A stretch of DNA of 64,000 bases from Lysinibacillus pakistanensis (lineage in GTDB: Bacteria > Bacillota > Bacilli > Bacillales_A > Planococcaceae), in the NCBI GenBank assembly GCA_001312325.1, contig BBDJ01000003.1:1-64000 (forward strand). The letters run 5' to 3'. The notes beneath the pieces are model-generated. The model was not told the origin of the DNA. It was given only the letters and a program-made list of their open reading frames with translations, and did not search any database. Positions 35,610 through 46,536 of this stretch are shown piece by piece. Positions within the stretch are counted from its first letter, which is position 1, and each line of letters starts with the position of its first letter. Both the position numbers and the translations under genes were made by a program.

Positions 35610-35831
35610 TTGCCTACAAAGTCGGAATGATGCGAGGAAAAAAACTTTTCATATTAACTGATAATTAAGTTTTTTTAATTCTTTCATTCTGATTGGGCTA
35701 ATGGGCAGGTTCGCTCAATAAGAAACACGGAACATCTAACAAAAACCTGATTTTCTCATATATATAAATCCAATTTAAAAGGTTTAACATTGTAAAATGT
35801 AGAATTGACTATTAAAACTAGGAGGGACGCT

Positions 35832-36585
35832 ATGCATAACTTATCAGGAAAAGTTATTCTTGTCACAGGCGCTAGCTCAGGTATTGGGCTTGCCACGGCT
35901 GAGTTGATGGCATCAAAAGGAGCTAAAGTAATTATTAATTATCATTCAAATGTAAAAGGTGCCATGGAAGCCGTTCAATGTATTCAAGAAAAGGGTGGAG
36001 AGGCTATTGCAATTCAAGCTGATGTGAGGAATAAAGAAGAAGTGGATTCAATGGTTGAACAAGCTATTTCTTCATTTGGCACAATTCACGTTTTAATTAA
36101 TAATGCTGGAGGTGGTGTCCGTCAAAGTACATTTATGGATATGAGCAAAGAGCTGTGGGAAGAAACGTTCAAATTAAATGTTAATAGTATTCTCTTCTGC
36201 TCCCAAGCTGTATTAAGACATATGATTCCGAAAAAAAGGTGGAAAAATCATTAATGTCTCTTCAGCGGCTGCCCGAATTGGAGGGGCAGGAGAAAGTATT
36301 CATTACGCATCTGCTAAAGGGGCGATCAATACAATGACAATAGGAATGTCCAGAGAGCTAATTAACTATGGAATAATCGTGAATGGGGTAGCACCTGGAA
36401 TGGTGGAGACACCTTTTCACGATAAATTTGCTCCTGACGATAATCGACTTGAGCGAATGGCTTCATCTGTACCTATTAAACGGGCTGCAACACCTATGGA
36501 AATAGCAGAGGTAATCGCCTTCCTTTCCTCCGATGCTTCAAATTATATCCTAGGAGAAATTATAAATGTTAGTGGAGGGCGATAA
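35832..36585 (+). CDS. short-chain dehydrogenase/reductase (FabG-like)
   Basis: An NAD(P)-dependent SDR of about 251 aa. The cofactor motif VTGASSGIGLATAE is near residue 12 and LINNAGGG near residue 90. The catalytic Ser lies in INVSSAA and the Tyr/Lys pair in HYASAKGAINTM, followed by NGVAPGMVETPF and a C-terminal GEIINVSGGR. One A-run break near 36235 splits it. ATG 35832 follows AGGAGGG. Its substrate cannot be inferred. It stands alone before a tandem repeat region. Confidence 0.9.
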
Positions 36586-36684
36586 TTGGAAATGCTATAT
36601 TTTGTCGGAAAATTCTTAGTTGCAATGTAGTTGGATTGGTAAGGCTTATTTTTATATGAAAACTAAATACTTTCACTTAACATC

Positions 36685-36797
36685 GAAGGGTCAGTAACCG
36701 CACGGGGTAAGAAGAAAACCGCTCAGGAAGGGTCAGAAGTTGCTCGGGGTAAGGAGAAAACCGCTCAGGAAGAGTTAAGAACATCTCGATTCGAACT
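36685..36797. repeat. 42-bp (2 x 21-bp) tandem repeat
   Basis: Units 36685-36726 and 36727-36768 are both 42 bp and differ at only a few positions (GAAGGGTCAG ... CGGGGTAAG-AG-AAAACCGCTCAG). A decayed third unit follows to about 36797. Each unit is made of two related 21-bp halves: AACCGCACGGGGTAAGAAG-like and AACCGCTCAGGAAGGGTCAG-like. It lies in the gap between the SDR and MarR genes. Confidence 0.85.
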
Positions 36798-36976
36798 TTA
36801 GATTTGCAAATGTTATGTCAGAGATACAATATTCATAAAATTAAATATCCAATATTATTAACCTACTTAATATCCTACAGAGGGGAAAATTTCCTAAAGC
36901 GTAGTGTTACTCAAAGAATATTTGGTTGTAAATTTTGTTTGGAGGGTTTTAATAGTTCGCCTTTTGTATTACAGCG

Positions 36977-37020
36977 TTGACGCTAGAAAATAACATGACT
37001 ATAATAGTCGTAACAACTAT
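36977..37020 (+). promoter_or_regulatory. marR-type regulator promoter and operator
   Basis: TTGACG (36977-36982), 17-bp spacer, TATAAT (37000-37005). The inverted-repeat-like ATAGTCGTAACAACTAT (37004-37020) overlaps the -10 box. Closely similar sites are at 37595-37611 and 37670-37687 before the pump gene. Confidence 0.8.
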
Positions 37021-37049
37021 AATCATAACTAGTATATAGGAGAATTATA

Positions 37050-37475
37050 TTGGAATTAGAAAAATATATTGGTGTGAATGTACAACGAGCAGCACTAAAA
37101 TTAAATAATTATTATCAAAAAGTGGTTAATCCGTTTGATATTACAGTGGACCAATGGGAAATACTTGTTATTCTTTGGGAAAAAGAAGGCATTACCCAAA
37201 AGGAAATTGCTGAAAGACTTCATAAGGATCAAACAAACATTGCACGCATGTTATTTAAATTAGAGAAAAAGGGATTTATTTATCGTGTTGTCCATGAAAC
37301 AGATAGAAGATCGTTACGTGTGTATTTAACACCAAAAGGCAGTGAAATAAAAGATGAAATACTTGAGCCCTCCTTGGAAGCGTACAAGAATACAATCAAA
37401 GGATTATCTGAAGAAGAGGTCGAAACATTTAGAAGAATTCTTACTGTAATGTATAATAATGTGAAGGACTTATAG
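37050..37475 (+). CDS. MarR-family transcriptional regulator
   Basis: A winged-helix repressor, 141 aa and intact. The N-terminal dimerisation helices lead to WEILVILWEKEGITQKEIAE, recognition-helix region RLHKDQTNIARMLFKLEKKG and the wing VVHETDRRSLRVYLTPKG. TTG 37050 follows TAGGAGA. It likely represses itself and the downstream pump through the shared operator. MarR proteins of this kind are usually released by small phenolic or lipophilic compounds; the ligand here is unknown. Confidence 0.92.
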   Translation: MELEKYIGVNVQRAALKLNNYYQKVVNPFDITVDQWEILVILWEKEGITQKEIAERLHKDQTNIARMLFKLEKKGFIYRVVHETDRRSLRVYLTPKGSEIKDEILEPSLEAYKNTIKGLSEEEVETFRRILTVMYNNVKDL

Positions 37476-37567
37476 CTGAAGTAACTAATTTTTATTAGCG
37501 ATAAAATGAAGCTGCCAATATTGGTGGCTTTTCTTTATCCCAATGACTTTTCCCCATGAATTTTAAG

Positions 37568-37611
37568 TTGACAGTTAATTTTTTTATGAATATAATTGTC
37601 GCAGCAACTAT
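37568..37611 (+). promoter_or_regulatory. efflux pump promoter with MarR operator
   Basis: TTGACA (37568-37573), 17-bp spacer, TATAAT (37591-37596). The operator ATTGTCGCAGCAACTAT (37595-37611) shares AT-GTCG-A-CAACTAT with the site in front of the regulator gene. Confidence 0.8.
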
Positions 37612-37669
37612 ATTCAAGTCTATTAATGTTGTAGTAAGTTTAAAGCTTGCTACATAATTTTTAATATAA

Positions 37670-37687
37670 TAGTTGCTAAGACAACTA
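37670..37687. promoter_or_regulatory. second MarR-type palindrome before the pump gene
   Basis: TAGTTG-CTAAGA-CAACTA, a perfect 6-bp-arm inverted repeat about 30 bp before the pump start. It probably acts as an auxiliary operator. Confidence 0.7.
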
Positions 37688-37719
37688 ATGTCATGACAAT
37701 AATATAGGGGGAGTAAATA

Positions 37720-39101
37720 ATGCCTGAAAAAAATGAAGGAATATTTGACAGCAAGTATAGAGCTTTAACAATTGGGGTTATTCTTGCTGTTACTACAGTT
37801 GCCTTTGAAGGGCTTGCTATCACTACCATCGCACCGAATTTGGCGCAGAAATTAAACGGGTTCCATTTATATGGCTGGATATTCACTGCCTTTCTTTTGG
37901 CGCAAATCATTGGAACGATGGTAATTGGGCAGCGTATAAGCAAAAATGGTGTGTTTGCAGTATTTATAGTTTCTAATCTTTTATTTGTAGCGGGGATTGT
38001 TCTTGCTGCTACATCGGTAAATATGTATATGCTGATTATTGGGAGAGTGCTTCAGGGATTTGGTGCCGGCGCAATTATTACCTGTGTCTATTATAGTATT
38101 ACTCTAGGATATCCTGATCATCTGCGAACAAAAATACTTGCAATGTTTTCAAGTGCTTATATCTTACCCGCGTTAATTGGACCTTATATAGCTGGACTTA
38201 TATCAGAATTAATTTCTTGGAGATTTGTTTTTTTGGCTAGTAATTCCATTAATTGGATTGGCTGTAATGCTAACTCTCCCTGTATTTCGTAAATTTTCAG
38301 TAATAGAGAAGGAAGGGTCAACTAGCGGTAGTAAAGAACTATATGCCGTGTTGCTTGCTATTGGAACGGGCATCCTGCTAGCTGGATTAGGAACTATCAC
38401 AGAGTGGAAGGGAATAGTACTTTCATTTATTGGTATCGTGGCAATGATTCAGCCATTACGAAAGCTATTACCAAGGGGAACGTTTGTGGCAACAAGAGGA
38501 CTACCTGCGACTCTTGCCACTAGAGGATTATTTGTTGCTTGTTATTTCGCTACTGAAAGCTATGTTGTTTTAGCATTGACGGAAGTCAAGAAATTACCTG
38601 CTGATCTTGCAGGATTAGTTGTTGCTGCTGGAGCTTTAAGCTGGTCGATAGCTGCATGGCTCCAATCGCGATTAGATACTAAGGATCGAGGAAGCGGAAG
38701 AAAGATACGGATAACAATTGGTGTTTGCTTTATGATAATTGGTGTTACAGCCGTTATTTTGGCTGTAAGTTTACCTATAGGTGGAATAGTATTGGCGATT
38801 ATATCTCAAATACTTACTGGATTTGGTATTGGCTTAGCACAACCAACAACAGCAGCGATTGCACTACAGCATGCAAATGTTGGGGAAGAAGGCGAAGTAT
38901 CTGCGAGTATACAGTTTACAGATGCATTTAGTCCTGGCTTAAGTATTGGTCTTGGGGGAGCTTTTTTTAGCTATTAGTGAGACTTTACAATGGGGTATAA
39001 TAAATGGCATCCTATTAGCTTTATCACTTCAGCTTATTTTGCTCCTTCTAAGTTTTGTTATTTCTTTTCGTATAAAACCAAAAAAATATCTCTTATCATA
39101 A
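37720..39101 (+). CDS. MFS drug efflux transporter
   Basis: A major facilitator with many membrane segments and about 460 aa. The N-terminus reads TIGVILAVTTVAFEGLAITT, IAPNLAQKLNGFHLYGWIFT. FGAGAIITCVYYSITLGYPD is the region after helix 4, and YILPALIGPYIAGLISE is the DHA-type motif. Later helices include GTGILLAGLGTITEW and ILTGFGIGLAQPTTAAIALQ. Frame breaks lie at T runs near 38230 and 38970; corrected it ends FRIKPKKYLLS. Ribosome site GGGGGAG. Controlled by the upstream MarR protein. Confidence 0.9.
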
Positions 39102-39125
39102 AACACGTTTTGAAGAGTGATTCTT

Positions 39126-39534
39126 ATGGAAAACTTCGCTATAATAAATCGTCTTCTTTTAAGATTTAAAAAAAGATATACAGAAGCCTTTTATGAATAC
39201 CGAGCTGATTCTAAAATTGCTAAATATCAATCGCTATGAAGCAGAATCTTATGTGAATAAGTAATTTGCCTTAGCTGAGACTAACGAGCTTATTGGAGAT
39301 TATGACTTCATACACTTTTAGCATTGTAGAAAATGGCTATGTTTTAGGGAGAGGGATATGCTCGTGAAGTAATTTGTGCATTAGTGGACTAACTCTTTCA
39401 TACATTAGGATAATGGCATTTGAATCGTATTTAAAATCCTTCATAAGAAATCGAATTTCATGGCTCAACCTTTAGACAACGCCTATTTTGGTTTGCTTGA
39501 AGTTAATGGGTTTAGTCTAAGAATTGAGCAGTAA
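39126..39534 (+). pseudogene. decayed GNAT acetyltransferase (RimJ/RimL-like)
   Basis: Pieces of a ribosomal-protein-type acetyltransferase are visible in changing frames: RLLLRRFKKR.TEAFYEYRAD near the start, FALAETNELIGDYDF in the middle, then GRGYAREVICALVDYLF (the acetyl-CoA loop) and QPLDNAYFGLLEVNGF at the end. At least four frame changes, several not at homopolymers, and missing segments make this a genuine pseudogene, unlike the homopolymer breaks elsewhere. Confidence 0.75.
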
Positions 39535-39578
39535 AAAAGACAGCCTTAAGTGATTAACACTTTAGACTGTCTTTTCAT
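39533..39578. terminator. bidirectional terminator between the acetyltransferase remnant and dltD
   Basis: AAAAGACAG (39535-39543) and CTGTCTTTT (39567-39575) with an inner AAGTG/CACTT stem. T runs on both strands. Confidence 0.85.
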
Positions 39579-39592
39579 TTGTTAACGACAAT

Positions 39593-40772
39593 TTATGATT
39601 GTGTCCAATAGTTATCTAGCTCTTGATCTACATATACCCAGCCCTTCCATGCAATATGAATCGTATCCATAATAAAATAAGGGTCATATTCATGATCTGA
39701 GAAATTAACATATGGAACATTTGCATTTGTTAATACTTGCTCCATTTTTTTCATAATATTTTTGACGACGCTCCTGTGGATATTCATTGTAGTCATACCA
39801 ATAGCCATTTACAGGAATTGAAATAAATAATGGCTTTGCACCGGCATCCTTTAAAATATCTATGACGAGCTGAAAATCCTCATATTCGGGTGATACTGTA
39901 TAATCTTCGTTCTTACGAGAGCCTTTAAACTTGGTTAAATCAGCATTGACAAGACGTTTATAAAATTTATTTTCAATCATTAAATCATTGGTTACACGTT
40001 TCTTGCCATATTTCTCAGCATTTTTTTAATTGCTGCTCAAATGTTTGGTTTGCCACCAGCTTGTCATTACTTTTTAATTTATGTGACTCTCTAGGGAAAA
40101 GCGAGTAATATAAATCTTTTTTTCTCTAGCAATGCCTTTTGGAAATGACCTGCCAACATTGCAAGTCGTCCAACAATAGGTCGTTCTTTGCCATTCGATA
40201 ATTGATATTGATAGATTGTTCTTAATAATTGATCTCGATTCACTGTTTCAAATTCTAGCAGACGCTCCATTGCTCGATTTCGAAGCTTTACATCAATGTC
40301 CTTATTGTAAGCTAAATCATAGGCATGCAGCATAGAATAGTTAGGGGAAAAGTGTAATTCACCCATTCCTTTCTTCGTAAACCATTGAGGAGAAACGATG
40401 AAAACAATTTTTTTTATCCTTTAAATTTTTCTCCTGTGCAGCAAAATTTAAAAAGTGTGTAATAGACTGCATTCCCCCTCGCCCTATCATAAATGTCGAA
40501 TACGGTGCATTTGTTGCACGTGCATAATTATAGGGATGGAAGGGGTCAAAACGATTTAATTCGGATGAGCCGTATAAAGGCATTGAGTTCGGCTCCTGTA
40601 GCATTCTCTCCTGTAAGTACATGCCCTGGAACACTAATGGAGACATGTTCGTTTTTGCCTGTTCTACATCTTCATCTGAAATCCATGCTTTAATCCATGA
40701 ATTTGGGAAAAATACGAAGACAGCAAATAGAACAAAGGCAATGAATAGCGATAAAAAGCCTTTCTTAATCAT
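39593..40772 (-). CDS. dltD: D-alanyl-lipoteichoic acid biosynthesis protein DltD
   Basis: A membrane-anchored extracellular SGNH-like esterase acting in the last steps of D-alanine transfer to teichoic acids. One N-terminal transmembrane segment (KGFLSLFIAFVLFAVFVFFP) precedes LYGSSELNRFDPFHPY, which holds the catalytic serine, and FMIGRGGMQSITHFLNFA. The C-terminal YFIMDTIHIAWKGWVYVD region carries the Asp/His pair. About 393 aa. Frame breaks occur at A/T runs near 40395, 40110, 40030 and 39760. It overlaps dltC by 4 bases. Confidence 0.95.
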
Positions 40773-41002
40773 TGTCTTTCAGCTAATTTCGCTACAATAC
40801 GATTTGGCGTGTTCCATTCCTCACGATTGAAATCAGTAATTGGTACTGAGATATTAAAGCGGTTTTCAATTTCAACTAATAGATTAATGGTACCGAATGA
40901 ATCAAGTAGTCCCTCTTCAAATAAATCGATATCTGGGTTTTCTACAATGATATCGTCTTCGCATAATTCTACTAGCATTTCTAAAACTTGTTGTTTCTCC
41001 AT
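40769..41002 (-). CDS. dltC: D-alanine carrier protein DltC
   Basis: A 77-aa acyl-carrier-like protein. Phosphopantetheine attaches to the serine of GLLDSFGTINLLVEIEN and accepts D-alanine from DltA. Intact. It lies between dltB and dltD with a short overlap at its 3' end. Ribosome site AAAGGAG at 41012-41018. Confidence 0.97.
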   Translation of the reverse strand: MEKQQVLEMLVELCEDDIIVENPDIDLFEEGLLDSFGTINLLVEIENRFNISVPITDFNREEWNTPNRIVAKLAERQ

Positions 41003-41017
41003 AGTTCAAATTCTCCT

Positions 41018-42214
41018 TTAATTTAGGCAGTGTTTAACAAAGCCTTGTTTAAAATAATTTTCCTGAAAAAAATATAAAAGCCAAAACAAACAGCATTAAA
41101 AGTGATAAACACGCCAATTGCATGTGTCCATTTATTTTTCGGCCAAAGCTTACGTTTTTTTGTTCCAGCGTTCAAATTTATCGAAGCTAATGATTAGCAG
41201 GGCATGGTAGAGGCCATAGACACAAAGTGCCATTCTAGTCCATGCCAAATCCCCATTAAAAAGAACAGTAAAAAGAAGCCAATATATGAGATTGTAAATT
41301 TATTTTTAATCCATTTTTTCTTAGTCATCCAAAGCACAAAGCGCATATAAACATAATCCCTAAACCAGAATGAAAGGCTCATATGCCAGCGATTCCAAAA
41401 ATCTTTTATATTGCGACTTGAAAAAGGACGATTAAAGTTAATTGGCGTTTGAATGCCCATAATGCGACTGACTCCAACGGCAAAGGCACTATAGCCAGCA
41501 AAGTCGAAAAATAAATAGAAGCTATACATATACATATACGCGATTTGCCCTTGAAAAGGTGTCAAATAATTATAGGTATGATTTGGTAAATAAATAAGTG
41601 TGTAATTATAAATTAAATAAGCCAAAATGAATTTATATAAAAAGCCTACAAATATATAATTAATCCCACTTAAAAGTAGCTTCTGGTAGTCCTGATTTGA
41701 CGGAACTGTATGCATATCTTTATAAAAACGTCGCCAACGATCGATAGGACCTGATGAAACGGTTGGGAAGAATAGTAAAAAAATAGGCCAGCTCAACTGC
41801 TGAAATTTTATCCTTTATTAGACCGTCACGTGTTTCTAAAATCATTTGAACAGATTTAAAGGTAATGTAGGACACTCCTAGGAATCCAAATAAATGATGT
41901 AGTCCAAGAATCGGTAGAACCTTTACAAGCACAAGTGGCAAGATAGACAGCAGTACAGCCACAATAAATACTGTCCCACTATTCTTTTGTAGTCGGTATT
42001 TTTGATAAGCAATGATTAATAGTAACTGAAATACTGTAAAAAGTATAAGAGAGATTGTGCCATTTAAAGAATTACCAAAAATAAGAGCTAAAACAATAAT
42101 CGAAACAAAGATATTATAGCCTTTTGCAGATTTTTCTCGTAATCCTAATATAATTGTGGGCAGCAATAAAATCCCAATAATAATGAAAAAAACGATATTT
42201 CCGTAAGGCGTCAT
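41018..42214 (-). CDS. dltB: D-alanyl transfer protein DltB (MBOAT family)
   Basis: A membrane-bound O-acyltransferase that passes D-alanine from DltC across the membrane. Multiple membrane segments; characteristic FSSRNIKDFWNRWHMSLSFW and the catalytic histidine region MGIWHGLEWHFV. Corrected length is about 399 aa, ending near ENYFKQGFVKHCLN. Frame breaks occur at A/T runs near 41780, 41215, 41155 and 41068. It overlaps dltA by 4 bases. Confidence 0.94.
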
Positions 42215-43684
42215 ACTGTTTCCATAACCGCCAATCCTTTACGATCAACTTTACCATTTGTATTTAGAGGTAAAGTGTCCATGTATTTGAAGGTTTTTGG
42301 AATCATATAGGATGGTAAATACTCAGATAACAACGATTTAAGTTGCTTCGTCATTTTAAAGGCAGATTCCAGTAATGGCTCACGTAGAACAACGAACGCA
42401 TTCAGCGAAACAATCTCGCCATCTTTTAATACAGGTACAACAACACAGCTAGAAACGGGTGGTAGATTGCCAATTTGCTTTTCAATTTCCTCGATTTCTA
42501 AACGATAGCCATGTAGTTTTACTTGAAAATCCTTACGACCTGAAAAGAACAGATAGCCATCTTTTTCATAGCCAATATCCCCAGTTTTATAAATGCGCTG
42601 ACTATTTATAGTAGGAAAGGCCTTTTGCGTTAAATCAGGTGCACCAAGATAGCCAGCACTAACTGTTGGTCCTGAAATAATAATCTCGCCATCCTCTACT
42701 AGAGAAAGATTTGGTTCTGATAGCGGAGCAATTGGCAGTTGATCAAATTGCTCCAACAAATCCGATGAGACCTCTACAAAAGATACAGCAACGGTTGTTT
42801 CAGTGGGCCCGTATAAATTAAAAATAGTCGCCTGTGGGAAGCGTTGCATTAATTCTTGTGCAACGGATACTGGCAAAACCTCTCCACAGAATAAAAATGT
42901 ATCTAAAGCGGGCATTAACTCCTGATGCCATTCTTTGTTCATTAAGCACATTTTCGCAAAGGACGGTGTGGAGGTCCAAACACGGATTTCAGCTGTAGCT
43001 AGTGCATCAAATAAAGATTTGGGATAAGCAATTTGCTCTTGTGTAATAGCGTAAAGCGTTTGCCCATTTACCAATGCAGGGTATAAATCCATTACTGATA
43101 GATCAAAGGAATAGGGAGCCTGATTTAAAAACACACCAGATTCCTGTAATGGGAAGTGCTTATTCATCCAATCAACAAAATGAGCTAGGTTATTGGCTGT
43201 AATTTGGACACCTTTAGGTTTACCAGTTGAACCAGAAGTGTAAATAATATAATAAACATCCTGCTCCTGAACCCATAAGGAAGGCTCTATCGAAATCGTA
43301 GAAGGCTGTGTGATTATATCACTTACCTCCACTTCAGGAATAGACAATGGAGCACTTAATGATTCTGTTTTTAGTAGCATGCAGGCTTCAGAGGCTTCAA
43401 TTATAAGCTGTAGTCTTTCAGAAGGCGTGGACGAGTCAACTGGTACATATGGTGCCCAGCCTTTACAGCGCCTAAAAAGGCAACAATTTGCAATGGTGAC
43501 ATATGACCGTAGACGACAATGGGCAGTTTTCTTTTTAAGTTCTGAGCTAGTAAGTACTGTGCTACACAATCAGAGAGATACCAAAGCTCACTATACGTTA
43601 AGGACTCACGATTGGTTTGATACGCAGTTTTTTTGTGGCTGCTGTAGCGCCACATTTTGAATAGCTGCTAATATACTTAACATC
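42211..43684 (-). CDS. dltA: D-alanine--D-alanyl carrier protein ligase DltA
   Basis: An adenylation enzyme that activates D-alanine with ATP and loads DltC. Core motifs: YIIYTSGSTGKPKGVQI (P-loop), NLYGPTETTVAVSFV, YKTGDIGYEKDGYLFFSGR and the C-terminal lysine region PLNTNGKVDRKGL. Corrected N-terminus MLSILAAIQNVALQQPQKTA from ATG 43684. About 491 aa. Frame breaks at an A run near 43630 and near 43450. Second gene of the dltXABCD operon. Confidence 0.96.
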
Positions 43685-43701
43685 AATAATTCTCCTTTTT
43701 T

Positions 43702-43839
43702 TTAAAATTCCGTATATATAAATGGTCCAGCGTTCATATCATGGAACCCATGAATAATAAACAAAAGCACCAATATGATAAAATAAAATAATGTAAAGCC
43801 TATAAAACGTAATAGCTCATTATTTTTAATGGATTGCAT
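43702..43839 (-). CDS. dltX: teichoic acid D-alanylation small membrane protein DltX
   Basis: 45 aa: MQSIKNNELLRFIGFTLFYF, a single membrane helix, then a conserved C-terminus HGFHDMNAGPFIYTEF. DltX is the small protein found at the head of dlt operons and needed for D-alanylation. ATG 43839 follows GGAGGTGA, an almost perfect ribosome site. It lies 17 bp before dltA. Confidence 0.93.
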   Translation of the reverse strand: MQSIKNNELLRFIGFTLFYFIILVLLFIIHGFHDMNAGPFIYTEF

Positions 43840-44072
43840 CAGGTCACCTCCAATTAATAATGAAAAAGGATTATAACCTTGTAAATATACTAAATAAATA
43901 GATATTTTTTTCAAGTTATTTTTTATAATCTTTGTATTAAAATTTTTAACACTGTTTTGACGGAATGTGGAGAAAATGTTGCTGTATTTTGTAATATTCA
44001 TTAAATCATAAGATTAAATTAAGATTAAATTAAGGTTTGGGAAAAATTGATAGATCATCATGCCCTTAAATC

Positions 44073-44121
44073 AAAAAAAAGGACCATCATCAGTTAATCA
44101 AATCAACTTATGATGGCACCT
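44073..44121 (-). terminator. terminator of the alkaline phosphatase gene
   Basis: On the minus strand GG-GCCATCAT-AGTTGAT pairs with its complement with a few mismatches, then CC and eight T. It lies about 30 bp after the phosphatase stop. Confidence 0.8.
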
Positions 44122-44148
44122 ATATTTTTATCCCGCTAAAATGTACGG

Positions 44149-45804
44149 AACATCATTAATTCACAGCATCTAACACTTTTTTTGGAAACATAAAAATCTG
44201 TTCCATTGTAGACATTAATGGTATCAAATGTATATGTTTTGGTCATATTGCTTGAGGCTTGCTCATAAATCATAATGTTTTTATTTACAGGGATTGTTAA
44301 TGTAATATCCTTTTTTTGTGCAATAAATTTCGGATTTTCCTTATCTGTTAGATCTATCTTTGTCGTATAGCCCTTTTCTGTAAAAGCTTTTGTGGCAGGG
44401 ATATATAAATCCTTTGTCAGCTTATTTAAATCAAAGCTCATAAATTGCGCCATTGCATATGCTATTTCTGTGTTATCAACAAGACCAGTTATTGTGGAGG
44501 GTCCAAATGAATAAAGAAATACATCCTCACCAGTATGTCCGCCTGTTGTAAAACCAATATTTGCTCGTTTGGCCAGCATCTGTCCCATTTCTTTGCTCAC
44601 ATTCCTTGAAGCTGTTAAGGTTGTCCGCTCATCTTTAGATAAGTCTGTTAAACCGTAAAGTGCTGCTACCTCTATCATATTGGATTGGTCTTGCTTCAAT
44701 CGGCTTAAAGCACCCTCAAGAGTCATTTTGGCTTTCTTTAACGGATCAATAAAGTTAGAAACAGGCATGCTGGCATAAGTCTTTGTTGTATTCGTATTAC
44801 CCATAGTTATACCGCTATTACCATGATCTGTCACGGCAATGACCATTGTATGCCCATCCACTTTGGCAAAATCAAGTGCTTTTTGAACAGCCTCATCAAA
44901 CGCTAAAATTTCACTGATAATGCCAATTGTGTCGTTGGCGTGTGCTGCCCAATCTACCTTACTGCCCTCTACAAATAAGAAGAAGCCTTTGTCATGCTGC
45001 TTAAGCGTTTGAATGGCTTTACTTGTCATTTCAGCAAGCGTTGGCTCGGATGCTCTGGTGAAAGGGCGATCTATATTGTAGGCAAGTGCATTTGGAGCAA
45101 AGCTTCCCCAAATTTTTGATGAGGTACTTTTCAAAAGCTCATCACGAGTTTTTACAATGTCATAATTTTTTTCTTTTAGGACATTCACTAAGTTCTCGCC
45201 ATCTTTACGAGTATTCTTAGTGGTACCTGGAATGAGAGATACGAAGCCACCACCTAACACAACATCAATGTCTTGATAGACCTGCTGCTCAGCGATGTCA
45301 TCATATTGGCTTCTATTTTTAACATGTGCCGAAAAGCCTGCTGGTGTTGCATGTTGAATTTCAGAAGTAGAGATTAGCCCAGTTGCCATGCCTTGCTGTT
45401 TTGCTCCTTCTAAAACATTGGCTACAGGACGAGTAGCATCATCTTTGGCTAATTGCGCTAACCCTGGAGAATTGACAATGGCTGGCAGCACACCAACAAA
45501 TTTACGATTTGATTTATGTCCAGTGGCTAATGCAGTAGCGGCGGGTGCAGAATCGGTAAGGGCAGATTCTGCAGAGTACGTACGAACTGCACCAGTTAAA
45601 ATCGCATCTAATGCCAGATTGCTACCCTTATACCATCGGGAGAGTGTGACAGCGTTATTACTACTCCCATCCATCACCATCATAATAACATTTGCCGGCT
45701 GAGTAACTTTCGCAGCTTGTACTTGTGGTAGGGCAATATTTGTCGCCGAAAAAAATCATTGCACTAGCTATAACCCATGAACGCCATTTTAGTAAGTATT
45801 TCAT
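44149..45804 (-). CDS. secreted alkaline phosphatase
   Basis: A PhoA-superfamily phosphomonoesterase. The corrected signal peptide is MKYLLKWRSWVIASAMIFSA with cleavage near VQAA. VIMMVMDGSSNNAVTLSRWY contains the first metal-ligand aspartate and TYSAESALTDSAPAATALAT the catalytic serine. Further metal sites are VEGSKVDWAAHANDT, VIAVTDHGNSGI and TTGGHTGEDVFLYSFG. A C-terminal extension follows, with corrected end YVSKKVLDAVN. About 551 aa. Frame breaks occur at homopolymers near 45750 and 44180. Ribosome site AAAGGAG. No clear Pho box is seen. Confidence 0.92.
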
Positions 45805-45932
45805 GATGTAATCTCCTTTAGGTTAATTTTAAAAGTAGTGTAACGAACGTTTATTCAGACAATCTCACCAGCTATGTTGTTGCGATAAATTATAGTGCAA
45901 ATTCTTATAAACCCTGTACATATTCCCACCGT

Positions 45933-46125
45933 CTACTGTTTCAAATATAAAATGCCATTAGCGATGAAGAGATTCCATACCTCTTCTATAACACTTCCTC
46001 CGACCATTGTCATAATCACTGCATTAAAGTGTTGCTTATTTTGCCGTGTTGTTAAATCAAAGCGTATACCAAGTTGTCACGAATGCTTTATCTTCATTCG
46101 TATCGACATACCACATATCATACAT
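45933..46125 (-). pseudogene. short unrecognised frame, possibly a decayed gene
   Basis: With one frame correction near 46063 it reads MYDMWYVDTNEDKAFVTTWY and then FDLTTRQNKQHFNAVIMTMV, ending NGILYLKQ. About 64 codons. The amino acid pattern looks coding, but no ribosome site or family is recognised. Confidence 0.35.
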
Positions 46126-46171
46126 AAAACTAGTCCTTACTTGTAGCTACTAAATAGTTGCCTAAATGATC

Positions 46172-46385
46172 TTAACTTAGTTTTTCATCATTCCCAAAAA
46201 AATATTCGTAGGAAATTGCATAAGGTTCATTTGGATCAACATCATTAATTGACAAAGGTATCATTTTTTTTCTTTTTTTAATATCTGTCAAATATTCATT
46301 TCCTTGATCTAAAATGAGGTCCATTCAAAATATAACCAGCAAGCAAGCTATTCATGTCATTTAGCGGAATTTCGAATTCATCCCT
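46172..46385 (-). pseudogene. fragment of an unrecognised gene
   Basis: Coherent protein pieces EFEIPLNDMNSLLAGYILNG and then DQGNEYLTDIKKRKKMIPLS, ending DPNEPYAISYEYFFGNDEKL. One frame change near 46310, close to a short A run, and no intact start. It may be the C-terminal part of a lost gene; it could belong with the fragment at 45933-46125. Confidence 0.4.
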
Positions 46386-46536
46386 ATCTCAAATAATGTA
46401 AGCCAGGAGGATGGGTAAGGACAGGTAGAGAAATTGGGCAATTTACAGATATTTTTAATCTAAGTTTGTCATGGCAACCTTTTTTTTGTTATAATGTGGT
46501 GTGTTGTGATGTTTCGAAGTTCGGGAGGTGCAGTGG

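Noticed and set aside
43310..43660. Plus-strand frame across the start of dltA
   Set aside because: It is antisense to conserved DltA coding sequence and appears only because dltA is frame-split here.
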